A stretch of 64,000 nucleotides of DNA from Xenorhabdus bovienii (GTDB taxonomy: Bacteria; Pseudomonadota; Gammaproteobacteria; Enterobacterales; Enterobacteriaceae), in contig NZ_JANAIF010000003.1 in assembly GCF_024721015.1 (NCBI RefSeq), forward strand, positions 1-64,000, read 5' to 3'. The notes below the pieces were generated by a model, which was not told where the DNA came from, did not search any database, and saw nothing but the letters and a program-made list of their open reading frames with translations. The first letter of the stretch is position 1. Every line of letters begins with the position of its first letter. Shown here piece by piece: positions 31,570-43,701 of this stretch. The position numbers and the translations under genes were made by a program.

Positions 31570-32817
31570 ATGGACAGATTATTAGAGCGTTTTTTTGAAT
31601 ATATTGCGTTTGATACTCAATCAAAACCATCAGTTAAAGCCGTTCCCAGCAGTAATGGTCAACTGAAACTCGCCAGAGCACTGCATGATGAGTTGACTCA
31701 GCTTGGTTTTTCTAATGTTACGCTAAATGAGCAGGGTTGTGTAATGGCAACATTGCCATCCAATGTTGCCTGGTTTGTGCCTGTCATCGGTTTTATTTCA
31801 CATCTCGATACTTCGCCGGATTTCTCTGGTAAGCATGTTAATCCGCAAATCTTGGAAAACTATCGAGGAGGGGATATTGCCTTGGGGATAGGAAATGAAG
31901 TGCTGTCGCCAGTCATGTTTCCGGTATTGCATAACTTATTGGGAAAAACATTGATTATGGCGGATGGAAAAACTTTATTGGGAGCGGATGATAAGGCGGG
32001 CATTGCTGAAATTATCACAGCGATGGTGCGCTTGAAGCAGCAAAACATTCCACATGGCGATATTAGGGTTGCATTCACGCCCGATGAAGAGATTGGCAAA
32101 GGAGGACACTCTTTTGATGTAGAAGCTTTTGGTGCTGAATGGGCCTATACCGTGGATGGGGGTGGCGTGGGTGAGTTGGAGTTTGAAAATTTCAATGCAG
32201 CGACTGTGACTATCAAGATTGTCGGTAATGTGGTTCATCCTGGCAGCGCCAAAGGGGTGATGGTCAATGCATCTTCTCTGGCAATGCGTATCCATCATGC
32301 ATTGCCAGTGGACGAAACACCTGAACATACGGAAGGATATGCAGGTTTTTATCACTTGCAGAGTGTAAAAGGTACGGTGGAACGTGCTGAGATGCATTAC
32401 CTTGTCCGTGATTTTGACCGTGATAATTTTGAAAAACGTAAAAACACGCTATGCGCTATTGCGGAAAAGGCGGGAAAAGGACTGCACCCAGATTGCTACA
32501 TTGAACTGACGATTGATGACCGTTATTACAATATGTACAGTGAAATGATGAAACACCCACATGTTATTGCCATTGCTAAACAAGCTATGTTGGATTGCGA
32601 TATTGAACCGATAATTCAGCCTATTCGTGGTGGTACTGACGGAGCACAACTGTCTTATCGCGGTTTGCCTTGCCCGAATATTTTTACGGGTGGATATAAT
32701 TACCATAGTCGGTATGAATTTATTTCACTGGAAGGAATGGAGCAGGCGGTAAGTGTCATCATGCGGATTGCTGAACTGACAGCTATCCGTGAAAACAATT
32801 CATTATTTGACATATAG
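31570..32817 (+). CDS. pepT: Peptidase T (tripeptidase)
   Basis: PepT is a zinc M20 aminopeptidase that cleaves tripeptides in the cytoplasm. From the ATG at 31570 (GGGGGAGGAGAAG directly upstream) it has 415 residues. Metal-site motifs are [31 protein letters not shown] and the C-terminal [10 protein letters not shown]. An in-frame ATG 7 codons upstream has no equal ribosome site. Confidence 0.95.
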   Translation: MDRLLERFFEYIAFDTQSKPSVKAVPSSNGQLKLARALHDELTQLGFSNVTLNEQGCVMATLPSNVAWFVPVIGFISHLDTSPDFSGKHVNPQILENYRGGDIALGIGNEVLSPVMFPVLHNLLGKTLIMADGKTLLGADDKAGIAEIITAMVRLKQQNIPHGDIRVAFTPDEEIGKGGHSFDVEAFGAEWAYTVDGGGVGELEFENFNAATVTIKIVGNVVHPGSAKGVMVNASSLAMRIHHALPVDETPEHTEGYAGFYHLQSVKGTVERAEMHYLVRDFDRDNFEKRKNTLCAIAEKAGKGLHPDCYIELTIDDRYYNMYSEMMKHPHVIAIAKQAMLDCDIEPIIQPIRGGTDGAQLSYRGLPCPNIFTGGYNYHSRYEFISLEGMEQAVSVIMRIAELTAIRENNSLFDI

Positions 32818-32851
32818 AAAATCCATCTGCTATGCAGATGGATTTTTTACT
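32818..32851. terminator. Bidirectional terminator between pepT and roxA
   Basis: AAAATCCATCTGC and GCAGATGGATTTTTT form a stem of at least 11 bp around a TAT loop, with A and T runs on both sides. It serves pepT on plus and roxA on minus. Confidence 0.92.
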
Positions 32852-32857
32852 CAGAGA

Positions 32858-33979
32858 TTAATCATTAAAATACCAGTAACCGCTATTGACCAATGCCGCT
32901 AGTAGGCTGATAAAACGAACATCATCAATGGCATCACCCAGAATACCCGCATCCACTCGATCATGCTGACAAAGCGCATCAGCGGCATGGATATGAGGAG
33001 TATCTATTAATTCGCCATTGACAAAACATTGATCATCAACTCGCAGGACGCGTAACCCACTTAAGCGATTCAAACTTTCACCTTGCTTCAGCAGTTCATA
33101 AATTTCATCGCTTTCATAAGGGGGTTCTGGTGGGGCAATGTCCAACTCATGGCGTGATTGGGAGATAAATTCGCCAAACCAATTTTGGAAAGTTGCTGGT
33201 TGTTCCAGCAGATCACGCATCATTATTCGCAGAGTGTCCAGTTCATTTGACTGAATTAGCGCTGGATTATCACGCAATGCCAGCTCTGGATCGCTATAAC
33301 GATGGCTTCCCAATTCATTTGCCAGAATATAATCAGCAAAACCACTGAAGAGTTCACGGGCATTGGGTGCGCGGAAGCCTACGGAATAATTTAGTGAATC
33401 CTCGATAGCGTAGCCTTCGTGCGGGAATCCAGGGGGAATATAAAGAATATCCCCTGGCAACATTTCTTCATCAATGATTGCCTCAAAAGGATCAACCTGT
33501 AATAAATCAGGGTGAGGGCAATGCTGTTTCATTGGTATTTTTTCGCCGACACGCCAGCGACGGCGTCCCTGCCCCTGAATGATAAACACATCATATTGGT
33601 CAAGGTGAGGGCCGACACCACCGCCTGGAACAGAGAAAGAGACCATCAGATCATCCATTCGCCAGTCAGACAGCATGCGAAATGGTTTCATCAGGGCAGA
33701 AGAAGGAAGATGCCAGTGATTAACGGCTTGTACAAGTAATGACCAGTCTTTTTCGCCTAAATGGTCATAAATTTCAAATGGTCCATGTGAAACTTCCCAA
33801 CGACCGTTTTTCTGACTGACCAAACGGCTATCGATTTCATTTTCCATCGCCAGTCCCGCCAGTTCGTCGGGAGAAAGGGGATCGATAAATTGCTGGAAAC
33901 CCTGCTTAATCAGCAGTGGCCGTTTTTGCCAATGATTCTGCAAAAACGATTGCCAGTCCAGATTTAGCTGATAATCCAT
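32858..33979 (-). CDS. roxA: Ribosomal protein L16 arginine hydroxylase RoxA
   Basis: RoxA (YcfD) is a JmjC-type 2-oxoglutarate/Fe(II) oxygenase that hydroxylates an arginine of ribosomal protein L16. From the ATG at 33979 it has 373 residues starting MDYQLNLDWQSFL, with the iron ligands in HLDQYD (H125 and D127, as in E. coli) and IPPGFPHEGYAI supplying the third histidine. A winged-helix-like C-terminal domain follows. A longer frame to 34015 is unnecessary. Confidence 0.95.
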   Translation of the reverse strand: MDYQLNLDWQSFLQNHWQKRPLLIKQGFQQFIDPLSPDELAGLAMENEIDSRLVSQKNGRWEVSHGPFEIYDHLGEKDWSLLVQAVNHWHLPSSALMKPFRMLSDWRMDDLMVSFSVPGGGVGPHLDQYDVFIIQGQGRRRWRVGEKIPMKQHCPHPDLLQVDPFEAIIDEEMLPGDILYIPPGFPHEGYAIEDSLNYSVGFRAPNARELFSGFADYILANELGSHRYSDPELALRDNPALIQSNELDTLRIMMRDLLEQPATFQNWFGEFISQSRHELDIAPPEPPYESDEIYELLKQGESLNRLSGLRVLRVDDQCFVNGELIDTPHIHAADALCQHDRVDAGILGDAIDDVRFISLLAALVNSGYWYFND

Positions 33980-34075
33980 GGTGACATCCTGAGTGACAAG
34001 TGAATTTCCGGCCATTATAACGAATAGTCAATCACGATATCAGTTTTGGTTGAAATATTTCGAGTTTGCTCCCAC

Positions 34076-35536
34076 TCAGTATTCACAGCTTTGCTGTGAG
34101 CGGAATACTACATTTACCCTAGTCCCCCCAAGTGGGCTATCTTCAACGCTGATGCTTCCGTCATATTGCACGACAATTTCAGCAGCAATTGACAGCCCTA
34201 ACCCTTGACCAGAACGTAATGTATCTGCACGTAGACCACGCTCGAAAATCATGTCGCGTTTTTCTGGCGGTACACCTGGGCCATCATCATCGACAATGAT
34301 AGTGACAGAATTATCGCCCATTAAGGCGGTGATTTCGACGAACTCCAGACAATATTTACAGGCATTTTCCAGAATATTTCCCATCACTTCCAAGAAGTCA
34401 TTCTTTTCGCCTAACCAAGTGATTTCGGAAGAAACATCCAGTGTAATATCGACCCCTTTGTACTGATAAACTTTTGTCAGTGCGATGATCAGTCTATCCA
34501 GCAAAATTGAGACGGAAGAAGTCTGTCTCAAAAGTAGGTTATGATCGCTGTGCATATTGGCACGACGTAGGTAGTAGTCAACTAGTTGGGACATCCGGTT
34601 GATTTGCTCAAGCATGATTGGTTCAGCCTGTGTAATGGACATCTGTTTACCTGAGCGCAGTGAAAGTAGGGTAGATTGCAACACGGCTAATGGGGTTTTT
34701 AGGCCATGTGATAAGTCAGAAAGTGTCGTGCGATATCTAGTATAACGTCGACGTTCATTGCTTAATAATGCATTCAGGTTTCTGACCAGACCTTTTAATT
34801 CGTTGGGGGGCTCTTCATCCAATTTTTCACGTTCACCTCTTTCCAGAGAGCTTATTTGGGTAATTACCGATTTAATTGGACGCAGACTCCAATCGGCAGC
34901 AAGCCAGATTAATGGGATGATTAAAATCAGGTTGGCAAGCAATACATATCCAAACCATGCCCAGACTTTCACTGAACTCTGCATATCTTGTGGGATAGTA
35001 TCAATAATAACAATTGTCATCGCAGGCAGTTTATCGGTCTTAGCATAAGAGTTGACTGCTACAGAATAAGTTAATGACTCATCATTATCGATCCCGTCGG
35101 TTTTGGTTGAATTGTCTGACTGAGTCGATGTTTTAGGGTAGAGAAAACCTTCCTTTTCTTTAAAAGAGATAGATAAATCATGCAAACCATCTTTTTTCAG
35201 CCATTCCTCAGGAATTTTTTTTTCCAATTCTGGCGTATGATTTTGGCGCCAGAGAATACGACCTTGATTGTCATAAATCAGGGCCAGGGAGCGATTAGTC
35301 ATGGATAAATTTGGGGGAATTTTAATAACCAGCTTGCTACCATCCCATTTAGCCAAGGTACTAAATAAATTACTTTGGCTACGGAGTATGGAGTAAATTG
35401 TTTTATCAAAACTCACTAAATACCCGATAATGGCGACAAGGCCATATGACAGCGTCAGCGCAAGGATAATGGCCGACGTCGCCATGAGAAATCGAGTTCT
35501 CAGTGAAATATGCTTTTTCGAAAATTTAAATATCAT
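34076..35536 (-). CDS. phoQ: Sensor histidine kinase PhoQ
   Basis: PhoQ is the inner-membrane sensor of low Mg2+, acid pH and antimicrobial peptides. The 486-residue protein has membrane segments at about 17-40 and 195-214, a periplasmic PDC sensor between, a HAMP region, the phosphorylated histidine at 277 ([12 protein letters not shown], same number as E. coli) and the ATPase domain ([27 protein letters not shown]). The acidic patch facing the membrane is thin: DGIDNDE at 147-153 replaces the EDDDDAE-type run of E. coli. It overlaps phoP by 11 bases. Confidence 0.95.
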   Translation of the reverse strand: MIFKFSKKHISLRTRFLMATSAIILALTLSYGLVAIIGYLVSFDKTIYSILRSQSNLFSTLAKWDGSKLVIKIPPNLSMTNRSLALIYDNQGRILWRQNHTPELEKKIPEEWLKKDGLHDLSISFKEKEGFLYPKTSTQSDNSTKTDGIDNDESLTYSVAVNSYAKTDKLPAMTIVIIDTIPQDMQSSVKVWAWFGYVLLANLILIIPLIWLAADWSLRPIKSVITQISSLERGEREKLDEEPPNELKGLVRNLNALLSNERRRYTRYRTTLSDLSHGLKTPLAVLQSTLLSLRSGKQMSITQAEPIMLEQINRMSQLVDYYLRRANMHSDHNLLLRQTSSVSILLDRLIIALTKVYQYKGVDITLDVSSEITWLGEKNDFLEVMGNILENACKYCLEFVEITALMGDNSVTIIVDDDGPGVPPEKRDMIFERGLRADTLRSGQGLGLSIAAEIVVQYDGSISVEDSPLGGTRVNVVFRSQQSCEY

Positions 35537-36209
35537 GTTGTTTTACATCGAAACGATACCCTTGGCCTCGGACTGTAACAATGACTTCGTCTGACCACTC
35601 ATTCGATATTTTTTTTCTTAAGCGTCCCATTAATACATCAATTGTATGACTTTCACGTAATTCAGCATCAGGGTATAACTGGCGCATCAGTGATTCTTTA
35701 CTGACAACTTTGCCATTATTACGCATCAGAGTTTCGATAATCGTATATTCGAATGCAGTCAATTTGATACTGTTTTTATTAACTGAAAACTCTTTGCGAG
35801 AGAGATCAATTAAGAATGGCGATAATTCAACGAGTTGAGATGCTAGCCCACTATGACGTCGCATTAATGCCTGTATGCGCGCGTTAATCTCTTCCAGACG
35901 AAAAGGCTTGGTAACATAATCATCTGCTCCAGCATTCAGTACTGTGACCTTTTCTTGCCAGCTGTCATGAACTGTGAGGATTAGGATCGGTAAATTAACC
36001 TGATCGCTGCGCCAACGCCGTATCATGCTGAGGCCATCTTCTCCGGGTAACCCCAGATCGACGATAGCAATATCAGGATGATTTTCTTTCAGATAATAAT
36101 CAGCTTCTTTGGTATTTTCAGCCGCATCAACCTGATGACCGAGTTCTTGGAGCTGTACTGTCAAATGATGGCGAAGTATCGCCTCATCTTCAATAATGAG
36201 TATACGCAT
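35526..36209 (-). CDS. phoP: Response regulator PhoP
   Basis: PhoP is the OmpR-family partner of PhoQ, controlling Mg2+ uptake, LPS modification and virulence genes. The 227-residue protein has the acidic pocket (E7, D8), phosphorylated D51 in [12 protein letters not shown]101 in TKPF, and a winged-helix DNA-binding domain ending [11 protein letters not shown]. It is first in a phoP-phoQ operon. No clear PhoP box (paired GTTTA repeats) was found upstream. Confidence 0.97.
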   Translation of the reverse strand: MRILIIEDEAILRHHLTVQLQELGHQVDAAENTKEADYYLKENHPDIAIVDLGLPGEDGLSMIRRWRSDQVNLPILILTVHDSWQEKVTVLNAGADDYVTKPFRLEEINARIQALMRRHSGLASQLVELSPFLIDLSRKEFSVNKNSIKLTAFEYTIIETLMRNNGKVVSKESLMRQLYPDAELRESHTIDVLMGRLRKKISNEWSDEVIVTVRGQGYRFDVKQHDI

Positions 36210-36456
36210 AATGATTCCTTATGCTAATCAGTAACGTTTACTAAGTAAATTTAAAATAGCTAAATAGTCAATTTCGCCAACAGGTATTAAATAAGATTAT
36301 ATATATCATTATTATGATTGAATTAAGTATAGTAACTATTTTGGCCAAGCCGGAATATTAATGAAAGTGACTTTTAAAAACAAGGGATTAGAATTGGTGG
36401 GAGTAGATAACTTTGCTTTTATTTATGTTTTATGTAATTTTTCGCATGCTTTTTTT

Positions 36457-36491
36457 CCCCTATGGACAGGAAAATTTCCTGTCCATAGGGG
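36457..36491. other. 35-base near-perfect palindrome downstream of purB
   Basis: Seventeen bases on each side of a central A are perfectly complementary (CCCCTATGGACAGGAAA and its complement). It lies 16 bases beyond the purB stop. Unlike an intrinsic terminator, reading out on the minus strand gives a run of A, not T, after the stem. It could protect the purB mRNA 3' end or be a protein site. Confidence 0.75.
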
Positions 36492-36507
36492 GATATATGA
36501 AAAAATT

Positions 36508-37896
<1,389 letters not shown>

Positions 37897-37901
37897 TTAA
37901 T

Positions 37902-38528
37902 TTAACAATGATCAAGAATGTCTTTTGCCTGTCGGATTAGGCGCTGACGAGAAAACATGATTTGCAGGCGACTGCCGCCAACTTGCTGCCATAATACGGC
38001 GCTGCGGATACCTGCCAGTAATGCTGCTCGGACTTTCGCCTGTACCAGCGTATTGCGTAATACATCAGGTGAACCCGTGACTTGAATGCGAGGCCCTAAT
38101 GGGCTGATAACATCGACATAGATACCCGCAAGGGCGTTGAGGATACCCTCTGACATAGGTTCAAAGTAGGTTTGTTGACGCTCTAGCTGGTTAATGCGAT
38201 TAGCCAGTTCATTAGCTGCCGCCTGATTTTTGCTAAGTCGGCGTTCTAATACTATTAGGCTCAACATATAGCGGGTAAGGCCGGCAGAGACTCCACTGCG
38301 AGTGTTGTTGAACATGCTCAACATAGCATCAAGGCCGATGCGCAGGTTGCAGGCATCGTTGCCAAAGACATCCTGTGTGGATGCCGGATTCATGTTCAAG
38401 ATACTGTTGATCATCACTTCAAAAGTATCGGCATCACATTGGCCTTCATGGGCAAGCTGCTGAACCAGATGGCCTGACTGGCAGATACCTGCCAGTGCCA
38501 GTGTAATGTCATAATAATTTTTAGCCAC
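37902..38528 (-). CDS. hflD: HflD, lysogenization regulator
   Basis: The 208-residue HflD protein starts [18 protein letters not shown] and contains [18 protein letters not shown], both diagnostic. In E. coli it is a membrane-associated protein that counters the lambda CII activator; its normal role is not settled. It lies between mnmA and purB with gaps of 2 and 23 bases. Confidence 0.94.
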   Translation of the reverse strand: MAKNYYDITLALAGICQSGHLVQQLAHEGQCDADTFEVMINSILNMNPASTQDVFGNDACNLRIGLDAMLSMFNNTRSGVSAGLTRYMLSLIVLERRLSKNQAAANELANRINQLERQQTYFEPMSEGILNALAGIYVDVISPLGPRIQVTGSPDVLRNTLVQAKVRAALLAGIRSAVLWQQVGGSRLQIMFSRQRLIRQAKDILDHC

Positions 38529-38530
38529 GA

Positions 38531-39634
38531 CTACTCCTGTATACGTTGTTCGATCACGCCACCGCCTAGACAGATTTCCCCCTGATAAAATACGGCCGAC
38601 TGACCTGGAGTGACAGCGGCAACGGGGCTATCAAAACGAACTTCAATTTTGTCTTCATTCAAGGGGATGACAGTGCAGGGAATATCATGCTGACGATAGC
38701 GCGTTTTTACTACGCAGCGCATTTCTGTTTTTAATGTCTGACGATCAACCCAATCAAGCTGTTGTGCAATCAAACCGACAGACATCAGACGAGGATGATC
38801 ATGACCCTGAGCAACAATCAGCGTATTGTTTTCGACATCTTTATCGACAACATACCATGCCTCTTCGCTGCCATCTTTGGTTCCACCGATCCCCAATCCT
38901 TTGCGTTGGCCGAGTGTGTGGTACATCAGACCAGTATGCTGACCGATGGTCTGTCCATCAACTGTAATGATAGAACCCGGCTGGGCAGGCAGGTAGCGCC
39001 CCAGAAAATCGCGGAATTTACGCTCACCAATAAAGCAAATGCCTGTAGAGTCTTTTTTCTTGGCGGTTACCAGCCCGATTTCTTCAGCAATGCGGCGAAC
39101 TTCGGGTTTTTCCAGCTCCCCAACGGGAAACAGGCTTTTAGCAATTTGCTGGTGGCTCAGGGTATACAAAAAGTAGCTTTGATCTTTATTGTCATCCAGT
39201 CCACGGAGCAATTGGCTGATACCATCCACATCCCGACGGCGGACATAATGGCCTGTTGCGATGTAATCAGCCCCTAAATCCTCAGCAGCAAATTCCAGAA
39301 ATGCTTTGAATTTAATCTCTTTGTTACAGAGGATATCGGGATTTGGAGTTCTGCCCGCTTTATATTCAGCAAGGAAATGTTCAAACACATTATCCCAATA
39401 CTCGGCTGCAAAATTAATGGTATGCAGCTCAATGCCCAGTTTGTCACAAACTGCCTGGGCATCCGCAAGATCAGCGGCAGCCGAGCAATATTCTTCACCG
39501 TCGTCTTCTTCCCAATTTTTCATGAACAGACCAGCTACCTGATAACCCTGCTGTTGCAGAAGGTAGGCGGAAACGGATGAATCTACACCGCCGGATATCC
39601 CGACAATGACTTTTTTCTGGCTGTTATCTAACAT
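38531..39634 (-). CDS. mnmA: tRNA 2-thiouridylase MnmA
   Basis: MnmA makes 2-thiouridine at position 34 of tRNA for Lys, Glu and Gln. The 367-residue protein has the PP-loop [11 protein letters not shown] (residues 12-22), the catalytic cysteines in [11 protein letters not shown] and STGICFIGE, and the conserved [16 protein letters not shown]. First gene of an mnmA-hflD-purB run. Confidence 0.97.
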   Translation of the reverse strand: MLDNSQKKVIVGISGGVDSSVSAYLLQQQGYQVAGLFMKNWEEDDGEEYCSAAADLADAQAVCDKLGIELHTINFAAEYWDNVFEHFLAEYKAGRTPNPDILCNKEIKFKAFLEFAAEDLGADYIATGHYVRRRDVDGISQLLRGLDDNKDQSYFLYTLSHQQIAKSLFPVGELEKPEVRRIAEEIGLVTAKKKDSTGICFIGERKFRDFLGRYLPAQPGSIITVDGQTIGQHTGLMYHTLGQRKGLGIGGTKDGSEEAWYVVDKDVENNTLIVAQGHDHPRLMSVGLIAQQLDWVDRQTLKTEMRCVVKTRYRQHDIPCTVIPLNEDKIEVRFDSPVAAVTPGQSAVFYQGEICLGGGVIEQRIQE

Positions 39635-39743
39635 GGATATATCTCACTGCGGAAAAAAACAAGCGCAATACTTTAACACGTCGGTAGATAAGGTGCACCA
39701 AACGTCTTCGCGCGCTTTCTTATTCGGCTTCTTATTTAAAAGT

Positions 39744-40202
39744 TCATTTGGTGAAAGGTGACCCATAGCTATCCAATATTGATAACGGGTAAGCCTGATT
39801 TTCCAGATAACAGCGGATACTTTCAGCAACGAGCGGTGATCGTAGCTGTGGGCTGCTGAGGATCTCTTCTGCATTTAGCCAGTGGCAGCAGTGAATATCT
39901 TTATCTTGTGGATCGGTATCTACGATTTGTTCCATTTCAATCAGGAACAGAAAACGGATAAAAGGCGTACCATCAGGGGCGTTCCACTGATGTAATTTCA
40001 ATAATGCCTGTGGCTTGGCACGAATGCCGGTTTCTTCCCATAATTCGCGTTCAGCGGCTTCCAGCAACGTTTCGCCCGCTTCAAGATGACCCGCAGGCTG
40101 GTTCCAGAGGGGAATCTCATTAATGAATTCTTCGACGATCAAAAATTTGCTTTTTGCATGCACAATGCAGGCAACTGTGACGTGTGGATTAAACAAAATC
40201 AA
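39744..40202 (-). CDS. nudJ: Nudix phosphatase NudJ
   Basis: NudJ hydrolyses HMP-PP (thiamine precursor) and nucleoside di/triphosphates. The 152-residue protein starts [15 protein letters not shown] and carries a complete Nudix box ([18 protein letters not shown] then EETGI). The 3' end stops short of mnmA by about 110 bases. Its start overlaps the end of rluE by 14 bases, so translation is coupled. Confidence 0.94.
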   Translation of the reverse strand: MILFNPHVTVACIVHAKSKFLIVEEFINEIPLWNQPAGHLEAGETLLEAAERELWEETGIRAKPQALLKLHQWNAPDGTPFIRFLFLIEMEQIVDTDPQDKDIHCCHWLNAEEILSSPQLRSPLVAESIRCYLENQAYPLSILDSYGSPFTK

Positions 40203-40818
40203 TTTCTCTCCATTCTCCTGGGGATAGCTGCCCCAATTGTAACGAACCCATACTGAAACGAATTAAGCGCAATGTTGGAAAACCGACATGAGCGGTCATT
40301 CTGCGTACCTGACGGTTGCGGCCTTCAAAAAGGGTAATTTTAAGCCAGCTTACTGGAATACTTTTCCGTTCCCGAATAGGAGGAATCCTTTCCCAGAGCC
40401 ATTCTGGTTCTTCTACCAACTCGGCCCCAGCGGAAAGTGTTGGGCCATCTTTCAATGTGACGCCGTTGCGTAGCTTGTTCAGAGCGCTCTCATCAGGAAT
40501 TCCTTCAACCTGAACATAATAAACCTTAGCTGTTTTTTTATGAGGCTGCGTCAACTTGGCCTGCAATTTTCCATCGTTGGTTAAAATCAGCAACCCTTCG
40601 CTATCGCGATCCAGACGACCTGCGGCATAAACATCAAGAAATGGGATAAAATCCTTTAACGTTGTCCGCCCCATTTCATCGGTGAATTGTGGGAGCACAT
40701 CATAAGGTTTGTTCAAGATCAGTACCCTGCGAGGGCCTGTTAATTTTTTTATAGTATCTTTATTTTTTCTTTGGCTGAATCGGTTAAGTTTACGTTTTTT
40801 AAAAGAGATATTTGTCAT
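40189..40818 (-). CDS. rluE: 23S rRNA pseudouridine synthase RluE
   Basis: RluE modifies U2457 of 23S rRNA. The protein has a basic N-terminus ([14 protein letters not shown]) and the RsuA/RluE core with catalytic aspartate in [13 protein letters not shown], then [20 protein letters not shown]. No S4 domain, as expected for RluE. The ATG at 40818 gives 209 residues; an upstream frame to 40893 lacks support. Divergent from icd. Confidence 0.94.
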   Translation of the reverse strand: MTNISFKKRKLNRFSQRKNKDTIKKLTGPRRVLILNKPYDVLPQFTDEMGRTTLKDFIPFLDVYAAGRLDRDSEGLLILTNDGKLQAKLTQPHKKTAKVYYVQVEGIPDESALNKLRNGVTLKDGPTLSAGAELVEEPEWLWERIPPIRERKSIPVSWLKITLFEGRNRQVRRMTAHVGFPTLRLIRFSMGSLQLGQLSPGEWREIDFV

Positions 40819-40959
40819 GATAAGCCATCGCGCAAAATGAGGGTGCGTATTGTACCTTAAATCTGTGACCATTGGCGTTTGCAGAATATTCAAGTAGTAT
40901 TGACACGTCCCTTACAAAAAATTAACAAGTCATTGCGCTTATCTTGAAAGGAGAGGTTA

Positions 40960-42213
40960 ATGGAAAGCAAAGTAGTTGTTCCGGCGGAAGGTAAAAAAAT
41001 TACTATTGATGCCAAAGGTAAATTAAATGTTCCGAATAACCCGGTAATCCCTTATATCGAAGGGGATGGCATTGGTATTGATGTAACGCCGGTCATGCTG
41101 AAAGTTGTTGATGCTGCGGTTCAGAAAGCTTACGGCGGTGAGCGCAAAATTTCTTGGATGGAAATCTACACCGGAGAGAAATCTACCCAGGTTTATGGCA
41201 AAGATGTCTGGTTGCCAGAGGAAACTCTGGATCTGATCCGTGACTACCGTATTGCTATCAAAGGCCCTCTGACAACACCTGTTGGTGGTGGTATTCGTTC
41301 TCTGAACGTGGCCCTGCGCCAGCAATTAGATCTATACATCTGTTTGCGCCCTGTTCGTTACTATCAAGGTACTCCAAGCCCGGTTAAACAACCTGAATTA
41401 ACCGATATGGTCATCTTCCGGGAAAATGCTGAAGACATTTATGCTGGTATTGAATGGAAAGCAGGCTCAGCAGAAGCGGATAAAGTGATCAAATTCCTGC
41501 AGGATGAAATGGGTGTCACTAAGATCCGTTTTCCTCAGCAATGTGGTATCGGTGTGAAACCATGTTCAGAAGAAGGGACTCAGCGTCTGGTACGTGCTGC
41601 GATTGAATATGCCATCGATAACGATCGTGAATCAGTGACTTTGGTTCACAAAGGCAACATCATGAAATTCACTGAAGGCGCTTTCAAAGACTGGGGTTAT
41701 GAACTGGCTCTCACCGAATTCGGCGGTGAACTGCTGGATGGTGGTCCATGGGTGAAGATCAAGAATCCTAAGAGTGGCAAAGACATCATCATTAAAGATG
41801 TGATTGCGGATGCTTTCCTGCAACAAATCCTGCTGCGTCCGGCTGAGTACGATGTTATCGCGTGTATGAACTTGAACGGTGACTACATTTCTGATGCATT
41901 GGCGGCACAGGTAGGCGGTATTGGTATTGCACCAGGGGCAAATATCGGTGATGAATGCGCATTGTTTGAAGCGACACACGGTACTGCACCTAAATATGCT
42001 GGTCAGGACAAAGTGAACCCAGGCTCTGTGATTCTCTCTGCTGAGATGATGTTGCGCCACATGGGATGGTTTGAAGCTGCTGACCTTATTATTAAGGGAA
42101 CGGAAGGGGCGATTGCTGCCAAGACCGTAACTTACGACTTCGAACGCCTGATGGAAGGCGCTAAGCTGCTGAAATGTAGTGAGTTCGGTGATGCACTTAT
42201 CTCTCATATGTGA
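40960..42213 (+). CDS. icd: NADP-dependent isocitrate dehydrogenase
   Basis: Icd makes 2-oxoglutarate in the TCA cycle. The 417-residue protein starts [14 protein letters not shown] and carries the substrate/phosphorylation loop [27 protein letters not shown] and the C-terminal [20 protein letters not shown] precedes the ATG. The segment 42081-42152 is repeated in diverged form at 45531-45602, marking it as an integration site: the last part of this gene may have been supplied by the integrating element, as with e14 and phage 21 in E. coli. Confidence 0.97.
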   Translation: MESKVVVPAEGKKITIDAKGKLNVPNNPVIPYIEGDGIGIDVTPVMLKVVDAAVQKAYGGERKISWMEIYTGEKSTQVYGKDVWLPEETLDLIRDYRIAIKGPLTTPVGGGIRSLNVALRQQLDLYICLRPVRYYQGTPSPVKQPELTDMVIFRENAEDIYAGIEWKAGSAEADKVIKFLQDEMGVTKIRFPQQCGIGVKPCSEEGTQRLVRAAIEYAIDNDRESVTLVHKGNIMKFTEGAFKDWGYELALTEFGGELLDGGPWVKIKNPKSGKDIIIKDVIADAFLQQILLRPAEYDVIACMNLNGDYISDALAAQVGGIGIAPGANIGDECALFEATHGTAPKYAGQDKVNPGSVILSAEMMLRHMGWFEAADLIIKGTEGAIAAKTVTYDFERLMEGAKLLKCSEFGDALISHM

Positions 42214-42233
42214 TTGATTACGTAATTGAATAG

Positions 42234-42266
42234 ATAACGGGGGCTTAATAGTTCCCGTTTGTTTTT
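42234..42266 (+). terminator. Terminator of icd
   Basis: AACGGG and CCCGTT arms around GGCTTAATAGTT are followed by TGTTTTTTG. It lies about 20 bases after the icd stop. Confidence 0.75.
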
Positions 42267-43033
42267 TGTACATCGAAACTCTTCTGCAAAACGGATTAAA
42301 ATTTGAACGCTATTTCGCGGCTAAAATAATCCAGTCTTTGCCTCGGTCATCGTGGTATTTATACGGGTTCTGTCGCATTAAGGTGAAGTCAGGTAATATT
42401 CTGTCTTTTACGCTGTGAGCTGAGCATGTCTTTAATACGAAAATTATCTGGCGATGAGTAGAATGAATATGATTACGAGAATTGTAAGTGAGTAATAATA
42501 GAAACTATTGGGGAACATCTTTTGCCTGCGCCGCTTTCGCATACCCCATAATTAAATTTGCGTGTTTGTGTGGTTTAGATCTTAACCTTGGTGATAATTA
42601 TGACGTATATTATGAAAATAACTTAAACTCGTTGTAATTACTGCGCTTGGTAAGTACTGAGTACATGTCATAATTTGCGTCATAAAGCAGACTGAGACTT
42701 ACTTAAAATCCGACCTATTAAGTCATAAAAACCGTACTAATCGACCGTCAAGATCAACTAAGACATGAACAGCTATTTTTCCCCACTACAAGTCTGATAA
42801 TTTAACAGAACTTCCAGTATTGCTGATAATGGGTTATCCTTCGGGAAACTGCAATAATGCAGAAGGCGCGCTTAATGGGGTTTGAAGCGTTAATCTATTC
42901 ACGTTTCCACCTCCGTAGACGGAGGGGAGCAGCTACACTGTCACCTGATGTTTTCTGTCCGCATCAATGATGCTATTCGCAGTGACTCTGAATAGTATTT
43001 CCGACGTTATAACCCCAAAAATCCCGAACACGA
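42267..43033. other. Left part of the icd element without a firm gene
   Basis: This 767-base stretch contains short open frames on both strands (see 42444-42542) but no recognisable integrase. On the minus strand a frame from about 42500 down to 42324 reads QIIFVLKTCSAHSVKD and ends GKDWIILAAK. It has no start codon and looks like the end of a truncated protein that I cannot name. Confidence 0.35.
42444..42542 (-). CDS. Candidate 32-residue basic single-span membrane protein
   Basis: An ATG-started frame encodes a strongly basic N-terminus (MRKRRRQK) followed by a 15-residue hydrophobic span (SLTILVIIFILLIAR) and stops. This is the layout of small inner-membrane proteins. There is no good ribosome site for the first ATG; the internal Met9 has CAGG 6 bases ahead. 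An overlapping plus-strand frame (42488-42637) also exists, so chance cannot be excluded. Confidence 0.3.
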   Translation of the reverse strand: MRKRRRQKMFPNSFYYYSLTILVIIFILLIAR

Positions 43034-43324
43034 GGCTGTCAGAAAGCCTATTCCGGGCTGACCATTGAAACCCGTAAAGCACGTCTGATGCAGCTTCGTG
43101 AGAACTGGCAGAATACCTGCAACCAGTATTTTGAACGTGCACAGCGCCCGGAACACATCGCGGAAGAAATCCAGAAAGCGACAAAGGCACTGATCGTCGC
43201 CGGCAGTCAGACTCGCGATGAAGAGCTACGGCAACGTAACACCTTCATGCACTGGAGAATGACAGCCGGACAGACTCGCTGCATAAACAGTCTCGGGAGA
43301 TGGTGGCAGCATTGTAGAGCCTGA
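43034..43324 (+). pseudogene. Fragment resembling a relaxase/mobilisation protein
   Basis: An open stretch reads YSGLTIETRKARLMQLRENW and then WQNTCNQYFERAQRPEHIAE. The Trp-x-x-x-x-Asn...Glu-Arg-Ala pattern recalls the region after the catalytic motifs in MobA/TraA-type relaxases. It is charged and heptad-like. There is no start region or catalytic domain, and the frame shifts near 43258 (continuing as TDSLHKQSREMVAAL in another frame), so it is a decayed piece. The family call is by pattern only. Confidence 0.45.
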
Positions 43325-43402
43325 AAACAACCCTTTCAGACTTTCATCATAAACATCACGAAACTGTCCGGTGAGGTCACAACGTGACTGAATAGCCTCA
43401 AA

Positions 43403-43663
43403 ATGGGCGCGCGGGATGAAGTTACCAAAGGTATATAGAGCAGCTTTGATAAGCTCAATGAAACGTTTGGCAAAAAACTACTGCAACGGCTGGAGATAAC
43501 AGAAGCATCTTTTGATGCACTGGATAAAAGACTCAAGGCAGCTTGTGACAGACTGGAAAACGTTAACAGCCGACTGCAATATCGGTTTATTGCATGGCTT
43601 GCAGTGAGTGTGGTGGTTGGCACACTGTTTTTCCTGAAAAGATTTATCTTTATCCTGGTTTAG
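43403..43663 (+). pseudogene. Decayed coiled-coil protein with C-terminal membrane anchor (MobB-like?)
   Basis: The frame from ATG 43403 reads MGARDEVTKGI, meets an amber stop (TAG at 43436-43438), then continues open to 43663. The downstream part reads SSFDKLNETFGKKLLQRLEI, a coiled coil, and ends in a hydrophobic anchor (AWLAVSVVVGTLFFLKRF). A single C-to-T change of a CAG glutamine codon would explain the stop. Coiled coil plus C-terminal anchor is the layout of small mobilisation proteins such as MobB/MbeB, fitting the relaxase-like piece upstream, but the family is not proven. Confidence 0.5.
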
Positions 43664-43701
43664 GAAAACATGAAAAACTATAAACTTAGTAGGAGACGTA
43701 C

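Noticed and set aside
36210..36330. PhoP box upstream of phoP
   Set aside because: GTTTA and TTTAA words occur but not as two direct hexamers with the required 5-base spacing.
41632..42273. 213-codon minus-strand ORF opposite icd
   Set aside because: It is antisense to a highly conserved gene whose codon bias creates long open antisense frames.
42488..42637. 49-codon GTG-started plus-strand ORF
   Set aside because: Weak ribosome site, a stop codon directly before it and overlap with another candidate; kept only as part of a finding.
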